Notes: a model not told the origin generated them from the sequence alone. Counted from the stretch's first letter, positions 9,025-18,314 are shown. The stretch is 64,000 bases of DNA from Clostridia bacterium (GCA_910575245.1 CAJTEN010000003.1:248001-312000); one strand, 5' to 3'. Translations and numbers: made by a program.

Positions 9025-9672
9025 TCATTCAAATATAATATATGACAACACACTCTCCTGTGCACCGGAATCCAACGCCGGGTACGAAATACTGACACCG
9101 CTCTTACCAGAAATGGAAACATCCAGGTCACTTGTGGCGCTTTGATTTACATAAAGCACTTTTCCGTAAGTATTTACCTTTATTTCTTCCGTCGGCTTCA
9201 TCCCTATGATTGCAATCCGTTTCTTCTCCGGTTCCTCAATCTCACTGACCTCCATAGGCTGTCCCTTGGCAGACGTAAAAGCCACATAGCCCAAGTTATA
9301 GCCTTGTCCTTCCGCCTCTTCCAATGTGCCGACAAAAAATTCCCGATTATTGAAGGCACTGTAATCCTTATCCGTCGCATACTGGAACCGGATGACAACC
9401 TTCCCATCCGCCTCATCTATTTCCCCCAGCGTAACGCTGCCGGTTCCGTTGTCCGCACAATATTCTGCCACTCTTTCTTCCGCCAGCGAAGTAAGTCCGT
9501 CCCTCTCATAATAATTCTGATCGAAATTCCCTACGATTTGATGAATGATCTTCCCGTCTTTATCAATAGAAACAGAACTCACCTCCGGCACATTCCCCTG
9601 CCCGCAGCCGACAAGACCACAGATCACTGCCAGCATGAGCAAAACAGCCGTTCCCGTCTTTATTCTTCGCAT
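9025..9672 (-). CDS. Putative lipoprotein of unknown function
   Basis: 215 residues with a lipoprotein signal: basic MRRIKTGTAVLLMLAVICG, then the lipobox LVGC with Cys 23 as the predicted lipidated residue. The mature part is acidic and contains no domain I recognise. It has a repeated beta-like pattern (GKIIHQIVGNFDQNYY, VVIRFQYATDKDYSAFN, KVLYVNQSATSDLDVSISG). It lies between glyS and recO on the same strand. It is probably surface-anchored on the outer face of the membrane. Function unknown. Confidence 0.75.
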   Translation of the reverse strand: MRRIKTGTAVLLMLAVICGLVGCGQGNVPEVSSVSIDKDGKIIHQIVGNFDQNYYERDGLTSLAEERVAEYCADNGTGSVTLGEIDEADGKVVIRFQYATDKDYSAFNNREFFVGTLEEAEGQGYNLGYVAFTSAKGQPMEVSEIEEPEKKRIAIIGMKPTEEIKVNTYGKVLYVNQSATSDLDVSISGKSGVSISYPALDSGAQESVLSYIIFE

Positions 9673-9724
9673 ATACTTCCCTCTCTGGTCTATCTTAACC
9701 GTTTACACACTGCATTACATTATA

Positions 9725-10372
9725 TTAAAGATTATCAACAATTTCAAGACTTTTAAACGTCCTGTCCAGATATCGCCTGCGATAATCATCCGCAATCGCT
9801 TTCAATTCGGACAAGACCTGCTGCGTGACATTGAAGGTATATAGCTTCTCGATACTTGAATTCATAATATACGCAACCGCGTACGCAGTGGATTCCTCCC
9901 ATTTCCCTTCCTTCGGCATACCTGGAAACTCTCCGTTTATCACCATCGCCTTCAGTTCAAATATGTATCGGACCAGCCGATTCGGAATTCCCTCATGTAA
10001 AAGTGCACGCAATGACTGGTATACCAGTTTCAGCATTTCCTTCTCATCATTGTTTTCCCTGGTATAATAATCCAGTACCTCCAGGAAATACATCCCATAA
10101 TAGGCTCCTTCGAAATCCTCCCGCAGCCCTTCAAAATAATTACTGATTGAAACATCCTGGATACTGTAGGAATTTTTGCCCACATACAGCCTGAACTCTC
10201 CGAAAGAGAACGGATTCGTCGCCGCAAGCAGTCTGCTGTTAGGTTTACGTGCCCCTCTGGCAAATGCGGATATCTTTCCCTTCTCTTTCGTAAGTATCAC
10301 AACTCTTCTGTCGTATTCACTGATTGGTTCAGCCTTTAAAACCATTCCCGTAACCTGTGTATTCTCCTGCAT
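9725..10372 (-). CDS. recO: DNA repair protein RecO, zinc-cluster-less form
   Basis: 215 residues. The N-terminal OB fold is well conserved (VTGMVLKAEPISEYDRRVVI, then KGKISAFARGARKPNS), followed by the helical RecO_C domain. RecO loads RecA and anneals ssDNA in RecFOR repair. The protein is shorter than the usual 240-250 residues, and the CxxC...CxxC zinc cluster expected after FELKAMVINGEFPGM is absent, with no cysteines anywhere. The start codon overlaps the end of the YqzL-like gene, suggesting translational coupling, and era lies just upstream. The name is supported by both sequence and neighbourhood. Confidence 0.9.
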   Translation of the reverse strand: MQENTQVTGMVLKAEPISEYDRRVVILTKEKGKISAFARGARKPNSRLLAATNPFSFGEFRLYVGKNSYSIQDVSISNYFEGLREDFEGAYYGMYFLEVLDYYTRENNDEKEMLKLVYQSLRALLHEGIPNRLVRYIFELKAMVINGEFPGMPKEGKWEESTAYAVAYIMNSSIEKLYTFNVTQQVLSELKAIADDYRRRYLDRTFKSLEIVDNL

Positions 10373-10505
10373 GAGAATGTTCTCCCGATCTTTCCTCTTT
10401 CTCGTCTTTATCTGTCCGCTCTACTTGCGCCGCATTTCTATATGCTAAAAAATCATCGATTTTTCCGGTTATCATGAACTTATCCCAGTAATTTATCGCC
10501 TTCAT
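10329..10505 (-). CDS. YqzL-like small protein
   Basis: A 58-residue frame starting MKAINYWDKFMITGKIDDFL, preceded by a GGGGGCGT ribosome-site-like stretch. It overlaps the recO start by 44 bp. B. subtilis YqzL is a roughly 47-residue protein encoded between era and recO with the same aromatic-rich start, and this gene occupies the same position. The C-terminal half is charged (KDEKEERSGEHSHAGE). No biochemical role is established. Confidence 0.7.
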   Translation of the reverse strand: MKAINYWDKFMITGKIDDFLAYRNAAQVERTDKDEKEERSGEHSHAGEYTGYGNGFKG

Positions 10506-10563
10506 CTTACGCCCCCTAGTTTAACTAATTCCACACTGATAGGGTTCGCAGATTTGCCGTTTT

Positions 10564-11538
10564 CTATTCTGCTTCTTTCGGATTATACCCGAAATTTTTC
10601 AACAGATAATCACTGTCTCTCCAGTCCTTCTTAACCTTGACCCAGAGCTTCAGATTCGCCTGGCATTCCACAAGCTGTTCGATATCCGGCCTGGCCATGG
10701 AACCGATCTTCTTAAGCATACTTCCCTGTTTCCCGATGATGATCCCTTTATGGGAATCCCGCTCGCAGACGATGGTGGCCTCTATATCTACGATATGTTT
10801 CCGGAACTTCATACGCTCGATCGTAACCGCAATCCCGTGAGGTATTTCCTCCTCCAGACATCTGAGAGCCTTCTCACGGATCAATTCTGCCACGATCTGG
10901 CGCATGGGCTGATCTGTCACGGTATCTTCATCATAGAAAGGTTCTCCGTAAGGCAGATATTTCATAATGCATTCAGTTAATATCTGAAGGCCATCCTTCT
11001 TCAGGGCAGATACCGGCACGATCTCTGCGAAATCAAGCTGCTTCCTGTAGGCATCTATGTAAGTAAGAATCAGTTCCTTCTTCACCGTATCGATTTTATT
11101 GATCACTAAAATCACAGGTGTTCTTGTCCTTTTAAGCTGTTCGATAATATGCCTCTCTCCTGCGCCGATATAATCCGTCGGTTCCACCAGCCACAGAATC
11201 ACATCCACATCAGACAAGGTCTGTTCCGCTACATTGACCATATAGTTCCCCAGCTTATTCTTCGCTTTATGAATTCCCGGCGTATCCAGGAAGACAATCT
11301 GCCCCTCCCCGGAGGTATACACCGTCTGAATCCGGTTTCTGGTAGTCTGGGGCTTCCCGGAGGTGATGGCAATCTTCTGGCCGATCAGTGCGTTCATCAA
11401 CGTTGACTTCCCTACGTTGGGTCTGCCGATAAGCGTGGCAAACCCTGCCTTAAACTGCCTGTTCCCATGTACGTTCTCTGAATGCTGTCTGTCAGTATTC
11501 TCTTGATTATTTTCACTTGCCTGTCTGTTTTCCTGCAT
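10564..11538 (-). CDS. era: GTPase Era
   Basis: 324 residues. G domain: GRPNVGKS P-loop (about 38-45), DTPGIHKAKNKLG switch II, NKID (G4) and SALK (G5). The KH domain carries the basic GIIIGKQGSMLKKIG RNA-binding loop. Era binds the 16S rRNA 3' end and assists 30S maturation. Compared with the usual 300 residues there is an extra hydrophilic N-terminal arm of about 25 residues rich in Gln/Asn, and the true start could lie inside it. It is co-directional with the YqzL-like gene and recO. Confidence 0.95.
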   Translation of the reverse strand: MQENRQASENNQENTDRQHSENVHGNRQFKAGFATLIGRPNVGKSTLMNALIGQKIAITSGKPQTTRNRIQTVYTSGEGQIVFLDTPGIHKAKNKLGNYMVNVAEQTLSDVDVILWLVEPTDYIGAGERHIIEQLKRTRTPVILVINKIDTVKKELILTYIDAYRKQLDFAEIVPVSALKKDGLQILTECIMKYLPYGEPFYDEDTVTDQPMRQIVAELIREKALRCLEEEIPHGIAVTIERMKFRKHIVDIEATIVCERDSHKGIIIGKQGSMLKKIGSMARPDIEQLVECQANLKLWVKVKKDWRDSDYLLKNFGYNPKEAE

Positions 11539-11583
11539 ATTCTCCCTGTCTGCCTTCCGCTGCTTCCCTTGGCTCCGCTCCTG

Positions 11584-12687
11584 TTATCGTATACTTTCTT
11601 TCTCTTCCGTTTTCTCCTGCGCCGTATTTCTCTCCTCTGTCTGTCCCTTGACCAGTCCGTCTGCCTGCTCCGGTCTGTCTGCAGGTCTCAGATAGGGATT
11701 ACTCTGTGCCGGCCTTCCTGCACTTTTCTTTATGCTTCTTCTGATAACAGCCCTCACAACCAGTACAACTATCCCAATCAGAACCGCCCACACAAGCAGA
11801 TAAGGAAGATTGATCACAAACCAGACCGCAAAATTCTGAAAACCACGGCCCACGCCTTCCACGCTTTCCATGAATCCACTCCGGATCCGTTCGCCCGCCG
11901 AAGCCCCCTCTGCCGGTGAATAGTGCTCCACTTCATCAATACTCAGATAGACCGTGCTGTAATCGATCTTATTGTCATAAGTACGAAGCTGTGCCTCCAT
12001 GCTCTCCAATTGATAACGCACTTCCGAAAGCCGTCCCTCGATGGCTATGATATCCTCCACCGTCTCCGCCTGCTCCATCAGCTCAAGCAGCCTGTCCTGC
12101 TCCGTAAGAAGCGCTTTCTTATGACTCTCCAGATCCACATACTGCAAGGTCACATCCGTCACGCTCTCCGAACGGCTCACCACATTCGACTGCTCTCCTA
12201 TCTCATCAAGAAAAGCCTCCAGCTTCTCCCGCGGTATCCGTGCCGTTATACTGGCATATCGAAAATACTTTGTTCCCCGGTATCCCGAGTCGTACTCGTT
12301 GTTTCTGCTGTAGCTGGACATCTCCTCGATGTATCCGCCCAGCGCCGCAACCCGCTGTTCAATCACCGGCAGCAGAGAATCAAACTGCTCTGTCTCCACA
12401 TTCATATTCACATTTTTGATCAGTTTCCGATCCGGCACTGCGGACTCCGGCATTTCCGGCGCATCGATTCCTTCTTCCGCCTCCGTAGTCTCTATATCTT
12501 CATACTCCGCCGCGGGCACCGATTCATTGGTATAAATACCGCCCCCGGAATCAAAGGCCATATTATCCGCCGGTGCTTCATAAGATTCCGCACTCATTTT
12601 GTCTGCACCGCCGCAGGCAGCAAGTATTGATGCTGCAAGCAAAGCCGCAAAAAAGGTTCCTGCATATTTTCCTGTTCTTCTTCCCAT
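11584..12687 (-). CDS. DUF4349 membrane lipoprotein
   Basis: About 367 residues from the ATG at 12687, chosen because GGAGGTGCAAGT lies just upstream. It has a lipoprotein signal (FFAALLAASILAACGG), an acidic linker and a DUF4349 core (DRKLIKNVNMNVETEQFDS, ARIPREKLEAFLDEIGE) with a coiled coil (SHKKALLTEQDRLLELMEQ). One strong C-terminal transmembrane helix (VWFVINLPYLLVWAVLIGIV) and a basic/polar cytoplasmic tail follow. The architecture suggests an envelope protein anchored at both ends. Function is unknown in the family. It lies between the M16C peptidase and era. Confidence 0.8.
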   Translation of the reverse strand: MGRRTGKYAGTFFAALLAASILAACGGADKMSAESYEAPADNMAFDSGGGIYTNESVPAAEYEDIETTEAEEGIDAPEMPESAVPDRKLIKNVNMNVETEQFDSLLPVIEQRVAALGGYIEEMSSYSRNNEYDSGYRGTKYFRYASITARIPREKLEAFLDEIGEQSNVVSRSESVTDVTLQYVDLESHKKALLTEQDRLLELMEQAETVEDIIAIEGRLSEVRYQLESMEAQLRTYDNKIDYSTVYLSIDEVEHYSPAEGASAGERIRSGFMESVEGVGRGFQNFAVWFVINLPYLLVWAVLIGIVVLVVRAVIRRSIKKSAGRPAQSNPYLRPADRPEQADGLVKGQTEERNTAQEKTEEKESIR

Positions 12688-12744
12688 ACTTGCACCTCCA
12701 TGTCTTCCCGGGCACAAGCGCCCATGAGAACCCCTGTCGGTCTC

Positions 12745-15666
12745 TTAATGAAACAAATACTCGATTGTCTCAAACCGGTTCTCGTTCTCCTTGATCTTCT
12801 CCTCATTTCCTACAACACACAGACATTCTTCTTCTACAAAAGCCCTGATATGTCCTGCCAGTCCCCGGATCGTATCCGCATCTGCCGCAAGCAGTTCATC
12901 TCTGCTCTTCTGTACCTGCTCGTAGGTATAATGTGTCATATATCCGGTAAGGGAGTAGATTCCCTTCGCCGCCGGTGTCATCGGCATGTCCATCTCGCTA
13001 ACCGCCCCGATAATATACTGCGTCATCGTTCTTTCATCGGCTTCGAAATGTGCGATATAATCCGCCGCTTTCTCATAGACGTCAATCGTCTTCTCCAGAT
13101 TCGGATCTCTGTAGGATACGAAATAGCTGTCTCCCGACTTGCCAAAGTTACACATACAGCCGTAAGCGCCGCCCTTCACACGCACCTGTGTCCAGAGATA
13201 ATCGTATCCCATCAGCACACGCAGCACACGCAGTGCGCCATGATACGTAAGGCCTTTTTTTACAAAATTACCTGCGCGGCACACATACTGAATCTGTGCC
13301 GAGGACATAAATCCTTCGTTCTTTCTGGCCGGTACGGGATCATATCCTGCCGTCCCCAAAGGTTCCGTATACAGTTTCCTCTTAAACTCTTCAATCAGCC
13401 TCTCGATCCCTGCCAAGCCTTCCTTCTCTGCCGTATAATCCACCAACAGATTTTCCGGACGGAAAATGCACCGGATCACTTTATCCAGATTGGCAGACAG
13501 TTCCTCTTTTCTCACATCGAAATCCTTCTCCAGGCTTTCCAGCAGCCGATAGAATGGAATACCGTTTATATGCTCCAGCACCATTGCCGGTTTCGAGAAA
13601 TAGGCCAGCGCCCGGCCTGCCGCCAGCGTATGCCCGGCTGACATCATATTTGCCTGTTTACAGGAACGTGCTTCCGCCACCAATTCATAGAGACGCTTCT
13701 TGTCCGTATAGTCAGACTTGGTCAGTATCTCTTCTGCCAAAGCAAAGGCCCTGGGAAGATTCTCATACAGGACTTTCACCTTCAGGTCAAATGTAGCCGT
13801 ATACCGGTCCAGATTCCTAGCGTCTGTATAAGTGTTCACTGCAGGCGCGATGCCACCTGTCTGCAGATTGATCTCATGATATAATTCACTGTAACTGTAC
13901 TGCTCCGTATTCACCAGGCCAAGTACAGTCTTTAGAATACCTACATAGGGGAACAGCTCTTCAGGCACCTGCCTTAAGTCGAACATAAACCGCAGATATC
14001 CTATGCCGTTAGTATAGATATCATGATATAAGAGCACCGTATCGCCGGCCTTTTTCTCTTCGTTGATATATGGCGCGGCCTCTTTCTTCATATCTGCCCT
14101 GGACAGAAGCGGAATTTTCTCCAGATCCTCCTTCGGGCTGGGTTCTTCCTGATATTGACGGAGTTCCTCTGTCTCCCGGACAATCCTCTCGATCTCTTCC
14201 CTGCTCATGGATGCCTTCTTCTTCGCCAGTTCATCCGCCAGTGCTTTTTCTTTCCGTCCGGTCAATCCCTTCACAGGTTTCACGACTACTATACTTTTAT
14301 GCGTATTGTTTATCAGATAATCCCTGATCAGTCCTTCATAATAGGAAGAGTCAACTGCCTGTTTCAATTTCCGATAGACAGCAAGCAGCTCTACCTCTGT
14401 AAAAGGCTTGCTGTCATCATATAACCACGTCTCCAGCATCTGCAGGCCATACATGAGCCCCTTAGGATAGGAGCCGAAATCTGCTTCTCTGTATTTAAAT
14501 TCGCTGCTGTTAAGGCTCGCCCGGATCGCTTTCCTGTCAAGTCCGCTGCCGGCAGTACCCTTAAGAGTTTCTTCTATAATGCGGATAAATTCGTCCTTCT
14601 GCTCTGCATTGGCATTCTTCGCAATAATGGAAAAATAAGGCTGCTTCACTCCTGTATCATACACACAGCTTAAATCCGTGCCGATCCCCGCATCCAGCAG
14701 TGCCTGTTTCACAGGCGCCCCGGGCATCGAACACAGCACATCCGTCAAAGCCTCAAAACCATTGCAGAATTCAGGGTCCAGATTTTCTCCCAGAGACACA
14801 TTATAAGCCAGATACGTATTGTCCTGCTCAGACTCACTCTCCATAATGGAGTACTCCTTCTCAACCGTCAGCATGGAAGGAAACGGCGGTTCAGTGGCCA
14901 GTGCGGAATCTACTGCAAGCGCCTCGTATTTGGAAAGATACTCTTCATCGATATACTGCAGCTTCTCCGCCATATCCATATTGCCGTACAGATAGATATA
15001 GCTGTTGGACGGATGATAATATTTCTTATGGAAAGCCAGGAAATCCTCATAAGTGAGTTCAGGGATCACATCAGGGTCCCCGCCCGATTCCACCGCATAG
15101 GAAGTATGCGGATAAAGCGAATTCATGATCTCCCTCTCCAGCACATCATCCGGCGAAGAGTAAGCGCCCTTCATCTCACTGTACACTACTCCGTTGATGG
15201 TCAGCTCATCTTCGGCATCTTCCATCTCATAATGCCAGCCTTCCTGTTTAAAGATCTTCTCCTCATGATAAATATTCGGATGAAATACCGCATCCAGATA
15301 GACATCCATCAGATTCTGGAAATCCTTATCATTGCAGCTTGCTACAGGATATACCGTCTTATCCGGGTAGGTCATGGCATTCAGAAACGTGTTTAACGAC
15401 CCCTTGGCAAGCTCTATGAACGGATCCTTCACCGGAAACTTATACGATCCGCACAACACCGTATGCTCAATGATATGCGCCACACCTGTACTGTCCTTAG
15501 GCGGTGTCCTGAACCCGATATAGAACACCTTATTCTCATCATCATTAGACAGAAGCGCTACCCGTGCTCCTGTCTTGTTATGTCTCAATAAATAACTGAC
15601 CGAATTTAAATCCCTGATCTCCCTCTTCTCAATAAGCGTATAAGCCTGCAACTGTTCTATCTGCAT
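12745..15666 (-). CDS. M16C (presequence protease-like) zinc metallopeptidase
   Basis: About 973 residues from ATG 15666, preceded by AAAGGAG; the frame stays open another 59 codons upstream but without homology. The inverted zinc motif HIIEH lies at residues 64-68, followed by the FPVKDPFIELAKGSLNTFLN and MTYPDKTVYPVAS blocks diagnostic of the M16C/PreP subfamily. There are four homologous half-domains with a coiled linker (ELAKKKASMSREEIERIVRE). It lacks a signal peptide, so it is probably a cytoplasmic oligopeptidase that degrades free peptides up to tens of residues. Length is normal for the family. Confidence 0.93.
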   Translation of the reverse strand: MQIEQLQAYTLIEKREIRDLNSVSYLLRHNKTGARVALLSNDDENKVFYIGFRTPPKDSTGVAHIIEHTVLCGSYKFPVKDPFIELAKGSLNTFLNAMTYPDKTVYPVASCNDKDFQNLMDVYLDAVFHPNIYHEEKIFKQEGWHYEMEDAEDELTINGVVYSEMKGAYSSPDDVLEREIMNSLYPHTSYAVESGGDPDVIPELTYEDFLAFHKKYYHPSNSYIYLYGNMDMAEKLQYIDEEYLSKYEALAVDSALATEPPFPSMLTVEKEYSIMESESEQDNTYLAYNVSLGENLDPEFCNGFEALTDVLCSMPGAPVKQALLDAGIGTDLSCVYDTGVKQPYFSIIAKNANAEQKDEFIRIIEETLKGTAGSGLDRKAIRASLNSSEFKYREADFGSYPKGLMYGLQMLETWLYDDSKPFTEVELLAVYRKLKQAVDSSYYEGLIRDYLINNTHKSIVVVKPVKGLTGRKEKALADELAKKKASMSREEIERIVRETEELRQYQEEPSPKEDLEKIPLLSRADMKKEAAPYINEEKKAGDTVLLYHDIYTNGIGYLRFMFDLRQVPEELFPYVGILKTVLGLVNTEQYSYSELYHEINLQTGGIAPAVNTYTDARNLDRYTATFDLKVKVLYENLPRAFALAEEILTKSDYTDKKRLYELVAEARSCKQANMMSAGHTLAAGRALAYFSKPAMVLEHINGIPFYRLLESLEKDFDVRKEELSANLDKVIRCIFRPENLLVDYTAEKEGLAGIERLIEEFKRKLYTEPLGTAGYDPVPARKNEGFMSSAQIQYVCRAGNFVKKGLTYHGALRVLRVLMGYDYLWTQVRVKGGAYGCMCNFGKSGDSYFVSYRDPNLEKTIDVYEKAADYIAHFEADERTMTQYIIGAVSEMDMPMTPAAKGIYSLTGYMTHYTYEQVQKSRDELLAADADTIRGLAGHIRAFVEEECLCVVGNEEKIKENENRFETIEYLFH

Positions 15667-15779
15667 AATCTGCCTTACTCCTTTCATCCTAATCTGGCAT
15701 ATAGTATACCACTCTTCCTGAAATTTAGTAAAGTGAAACCCCGCGCCGCGCTGTACTGCCGGATTTAGCAGCAAACATT

Positions 15780-16202
15780 TTAAACACTGAATGACAGCAG
15801 CGCCAGCTTCGACAGCACAAGCTCCTGCACCACCAGCCCGCACTTTTTCTTCTGCGCCAGATTCATCCCAACCAGCCCGTCCAGCTTCAGCACCTTACTC
15901 TCATACGCTGCCCCCGGATTACCGAAGAGACGCTTCTTACTCGTCAACATACTGACTTTGACCCTTGCTTTCAGCTGGGTATATGTCCTGTAGGAAAACT
16001 GCTCCGGTGTCATATAATAAAGCTGACTTTCCAGCGTTGTCTCCGGATCGGTATCCTTCAGAATATAATGCTCCACGATACTCTTATACTTAAACGTGAC
16101 CATTTCGTCTTCCAGTATCTCTGTGTAATTGTACTTCGCCCCCAGATACAGTGATCCTGTATCCTGCATAAAATATTTAAAATCTCTGTTCTGATATTCC
16201 AC
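15780..16202 (-). CDS. Conserved hypothetical protein
   Basis: 140 residues with no signal peptide or membrane segment. The N-terminal half is rich in Tyr/acidic residues (EYQNRDFKYFMQDTGSLYLG) and the C-terminal half is basic (MLTSKKRLFGNPGAAYESK, LAQKKKCGLVVQELVLSK). I do not recognise a domain. It lies between the M16C peptidase gene and the sigma-like gene on the same strand, 31 bp from the latter, so it may share its transcript. Its codon use resembles its neighbours. Confidence 0.6.
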   Translation of the reverse strand: MEYQNRDFKYFMQDTGSLYLGAKYNYTEILEDEMVTFKYKSIVEHYILKDTDPETTLESQLYYMTPEQFSYRTYTQLKARVKVSMLTSKKRLFGNPGAAYESKVLKLDGLVGMNLAQKKKCGLVVQELVLSKLALLSFSV

Positions 16203-16233
16203 TTACTTAAACCGTCCCATTCCTGTCCGGATG

Positions 16234-16980
16234 TCATTCACCGGACAATGACTCAATCTTGTTCCCGCTCATGCGGATGGCATCCTCTATCGAACGTCTG
16301 CTCATCCCTGACTCCTGCATGACTTCCTCTATGGTCACCTTCCTGTGCAGTTCTTCATACAGTTCGTCTGCCGCTTTTGCGACCTTATTAACTTTGTCCA
16401 GAATTTTCTTATCCTTCCTGGCTTCCTCTGCATTCTCGGCTATGTACTCCTCCATAGCATCCATGATCATCCTGCCAAGCATCCCCTGTACCTCTGAGGC
16501 ATGTTCCAGCGCACCCAGCATGGTAACGCCCAAGGCTGCCGCCACGTTGCCCTCTCCGATCAGATCCTCCAGAAAAACGCCCTGTCCGGCATACAGCTTC
16601 GCGATCTGTACCACCTCAGGCAGATACAGCTCCGTCAGCCGCCTGCAGGCATCCGGATCCCCGGCCATAGCAGACAGCGTAATGGCCTCACGCTCACCGT
16701 CAGACACTTCCGGCAGCCCTCTCAATTCTTCCAGATAGGTTTCCAGATAGTCCTTCTCTTCCTGTGCTAGATATTCATCCGGATCTACCGGCTCTCCAAT
16801 GCCGATCTTGCTCTGGTGCAGATAAGCATACACCATCTCCATCTGCTCTTTGTCAAGCGCAAGCGGCCCGAAAGCGGCCTCCACCTGCTCCTTCGAAATA
16901 CAGCTGCCCTGCTCTTTCGCGGTATTCCTGACCTGTTCCAGGGTTTTTGCAAATAGAATCTCTTTGTTTTCTTTACTCAC
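16234..16980 (-). CDS. Sigma-70-like protein (region 2/3 only)
   Basis: 248 residues. The middle (EYLAQEEKDYLETYLEELRG to EDLIGEGNVAAALGVTML) mimics sigma-70 regions 1.2-2, including LYLPEVVQIAKLYAGQGV and the LEDLIGEGN block that in true sigma factors reads DLIQEGN. After a helical linker, VTIEEVMQESGMSRRSIEDAI resembles region 3. Region 4, which contacts the -35 box, is missing, and region 2.4 is poorly conserved. It may be a divergent sigma factor or a polymerase-binding regulator. A role in transcription initiation is inference only. Confidence 0.6.
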   Translation of the reverse strand: MSKENKEILFAKTLEQVRNTAKEQGSCISKEQVEAAFGPLALDKEQMEMVYAYLHQSKIGIGEPVDPDEYLAQEEKDYLETYLEELRGLPEVSDGEREAITLSAMAGDPDACRRLTELYLPEVVQIAKLYAGQGVFLEDLIGEGNVAAALGVTMLGALEHASEVQGMLGRMIMDAMEEYIAENAEEARKDKKILDKVNKVAKAADELYEELHRKVTIEEVMQESGMSRRSIEDAIRMSGNKIESLSGE

Positions 16981-17030
16981 GTCTCTACCTTGATCCTTTT
17001 CTAACCGGACAACGTGCCCAATATTTCACT

Positions 17031-17903
17031 TTATGGTCTCTTAACATGCGTATGTGTATACAAATGCTCCTCACAGTATTCGTAATTCCCGTCACATTTG
17101 GAACAGAATCGAAACTGCAGCTCCGGGCTGTCTACTTCTGTTCTGCCGCAAATCGCGCATTTATGCTTGGTGATACCGGTATTGCGCTTCACGTCCCGCT
17201 TGAATTCCTGTCTTCGGTGGATCTGCTTCGGATTCAGATGCATCATATTCCGGGAGGTGAGGAAGAAGACCACAAAATTGAGCAGCGAAGCGGCAATTGC
17301 AAATTTCCCGTCCACACCTGTCTGGAAGAAATTGAAAAGCAGCATAACGGCGTAGATAACTCCCAGCCATTTCACCTTGATCGGTATGATAAACATCAAC
17401 AACACCTGCACATCCGGAAAGGTTGCCGCAAAAGCAAGGAAAATAGACATATTGATATAATAGGTACTGAAGTACAGGGAACTGATCAGGAAATAGTACT
17501 CCGGCCCCGCTACGGCCACGCTGTCCGCATGAAACAGATAGTGAAAACCCATCAGCAGAAAACTGCCTGCTATCGTAAAGAGCATACCCTGAAACAGATA
17601 CACGTTATATCGGTATGTTCCCCATGTTCTCTCCAGCGTCGTACCGATGGAGCAATAAAAATACAGCATGATCAATGTAAAAAAGATATTGCCGCTCTCC
17701 GGCGGGATAAGAATCCACGTGAACAGTCTCCAGATCTGCCCGTGCAAAATCGCGTGAGGATCCAATGTCAGATATAGAATCAGTGTGTTGCTCCTGTCAA
17801 ACATCTGCAGCAAATACCCCACAGCATAGCAAAGTACCAGTACAAAAGACAGATTTTTAATCGCATATTTCCCGAATTTACGCTCAAAAGAACTCATTTT
17901 CAT
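17031..17903 (-). CDS. Rhomboid-like membrane protein with C-terminal zinc-ribbon
   Basis: 290 residues. About six transmembrane helices occupy residues 18-216. HGQIWRLFTWILIP (54-67) and the FYCSIGTTLERTWGTYRYN segment (82-100) resemble TM1-TM2 of rhomboid/Derlin proteins. The serine-protease GxSG motif and the TM6 histidine are not seen, so it is probably inactive. The cytoplasmic C-terminus has C249-x2-C252, C267-x2-C270, C277 and H280, a likely zinc-binding module. The spacing from the sigma-like gene is 50 bp. Function unknown; a substrate-binding or membrane-quality-control role is only a guess. Confidence 0.65.
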   Translation of the reverse strand: MKMSSFERKFGKYAIKNLSFVLVLCYAVGYLLQMFDRSNTLILYLTLDPHAILHGQIWRLFTWILIPPESGNIFFTLIMLYFYCSIGTTLERTWGTYRYNVYLFQGMLFTIAGSFLLMGFHYLFHADSVAVAGPEYYFLISSLYFSTYYINMSIFLAFAATFPDVQVLLMFIIPIKVKWLGVIYAVMLLFNFFQTGVDGKFAIAASLLNFVVFFLTSRNMMHLNPKQIHRRQEFKRDVKRNTGITKHKCAICGRTEVDSPELQFRFCSKCDGNYEYCEEHLYTHTHVKRP

Positions 17904-18098
17904 CTTATACCACGCCTCTCTTCCAAACTTCTGTCACACCGAAAAATTCCTGTTTTTGGCATTTTTCGAATACAAAACTGAATACATTTTATCATTCCTC
18001 CTTTTAAATGTAAACGTTATGGCATTCAAAAATACGCAAGTCATAAAAATTTTATAAATGCAATTCAAAATCTTAACATTTTGCCAACAATTAGCCGA

Positions 18099-18127
18099 TT
18101 GCATTTTGCAAAATGGTGTCGTATAAT
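18099..18127 (+). promoter_or_regulatory. Sigma-A promoter for the activase/dehydratase gene
   Basis: TTGCAT (18099-18104), a 17-bp spacer and a perfect TATAAT (18122-18127) point rightward in the 410-bp divergent gap 17904-18314. Transcription would start near 18134, giving a leader of about 180 nt before the ATG. The left part of the gap (17904-18060) is AT-rich and shows nothing definite. Confidence 0.7.
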
Positions 18128-18314
18128 GACAGAGTCTATCAGGGCAGCTCTGCTTAGCCCATGTTGACTTCGACGCACACGCTCTCTGCTGCTTCCCGGA
18201 AGCTGAGACATATTTTCAACGCATACATTCTAACCCCGGCGGCAGACTCGCAGACCTGATACAGGATCTCGGCCTGCCGCCTCAGAAATATAACGATAAG
18301 GAGTGATATCTGAA

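Noticed and set aside
15667-15843. Upstream extension of the M16C peptidase
   Set aside because: The extra residues (MRAGGAGACAVEAGAAV) lack family similarity, and AAAGGAG precedes the internal ATG at 15666.
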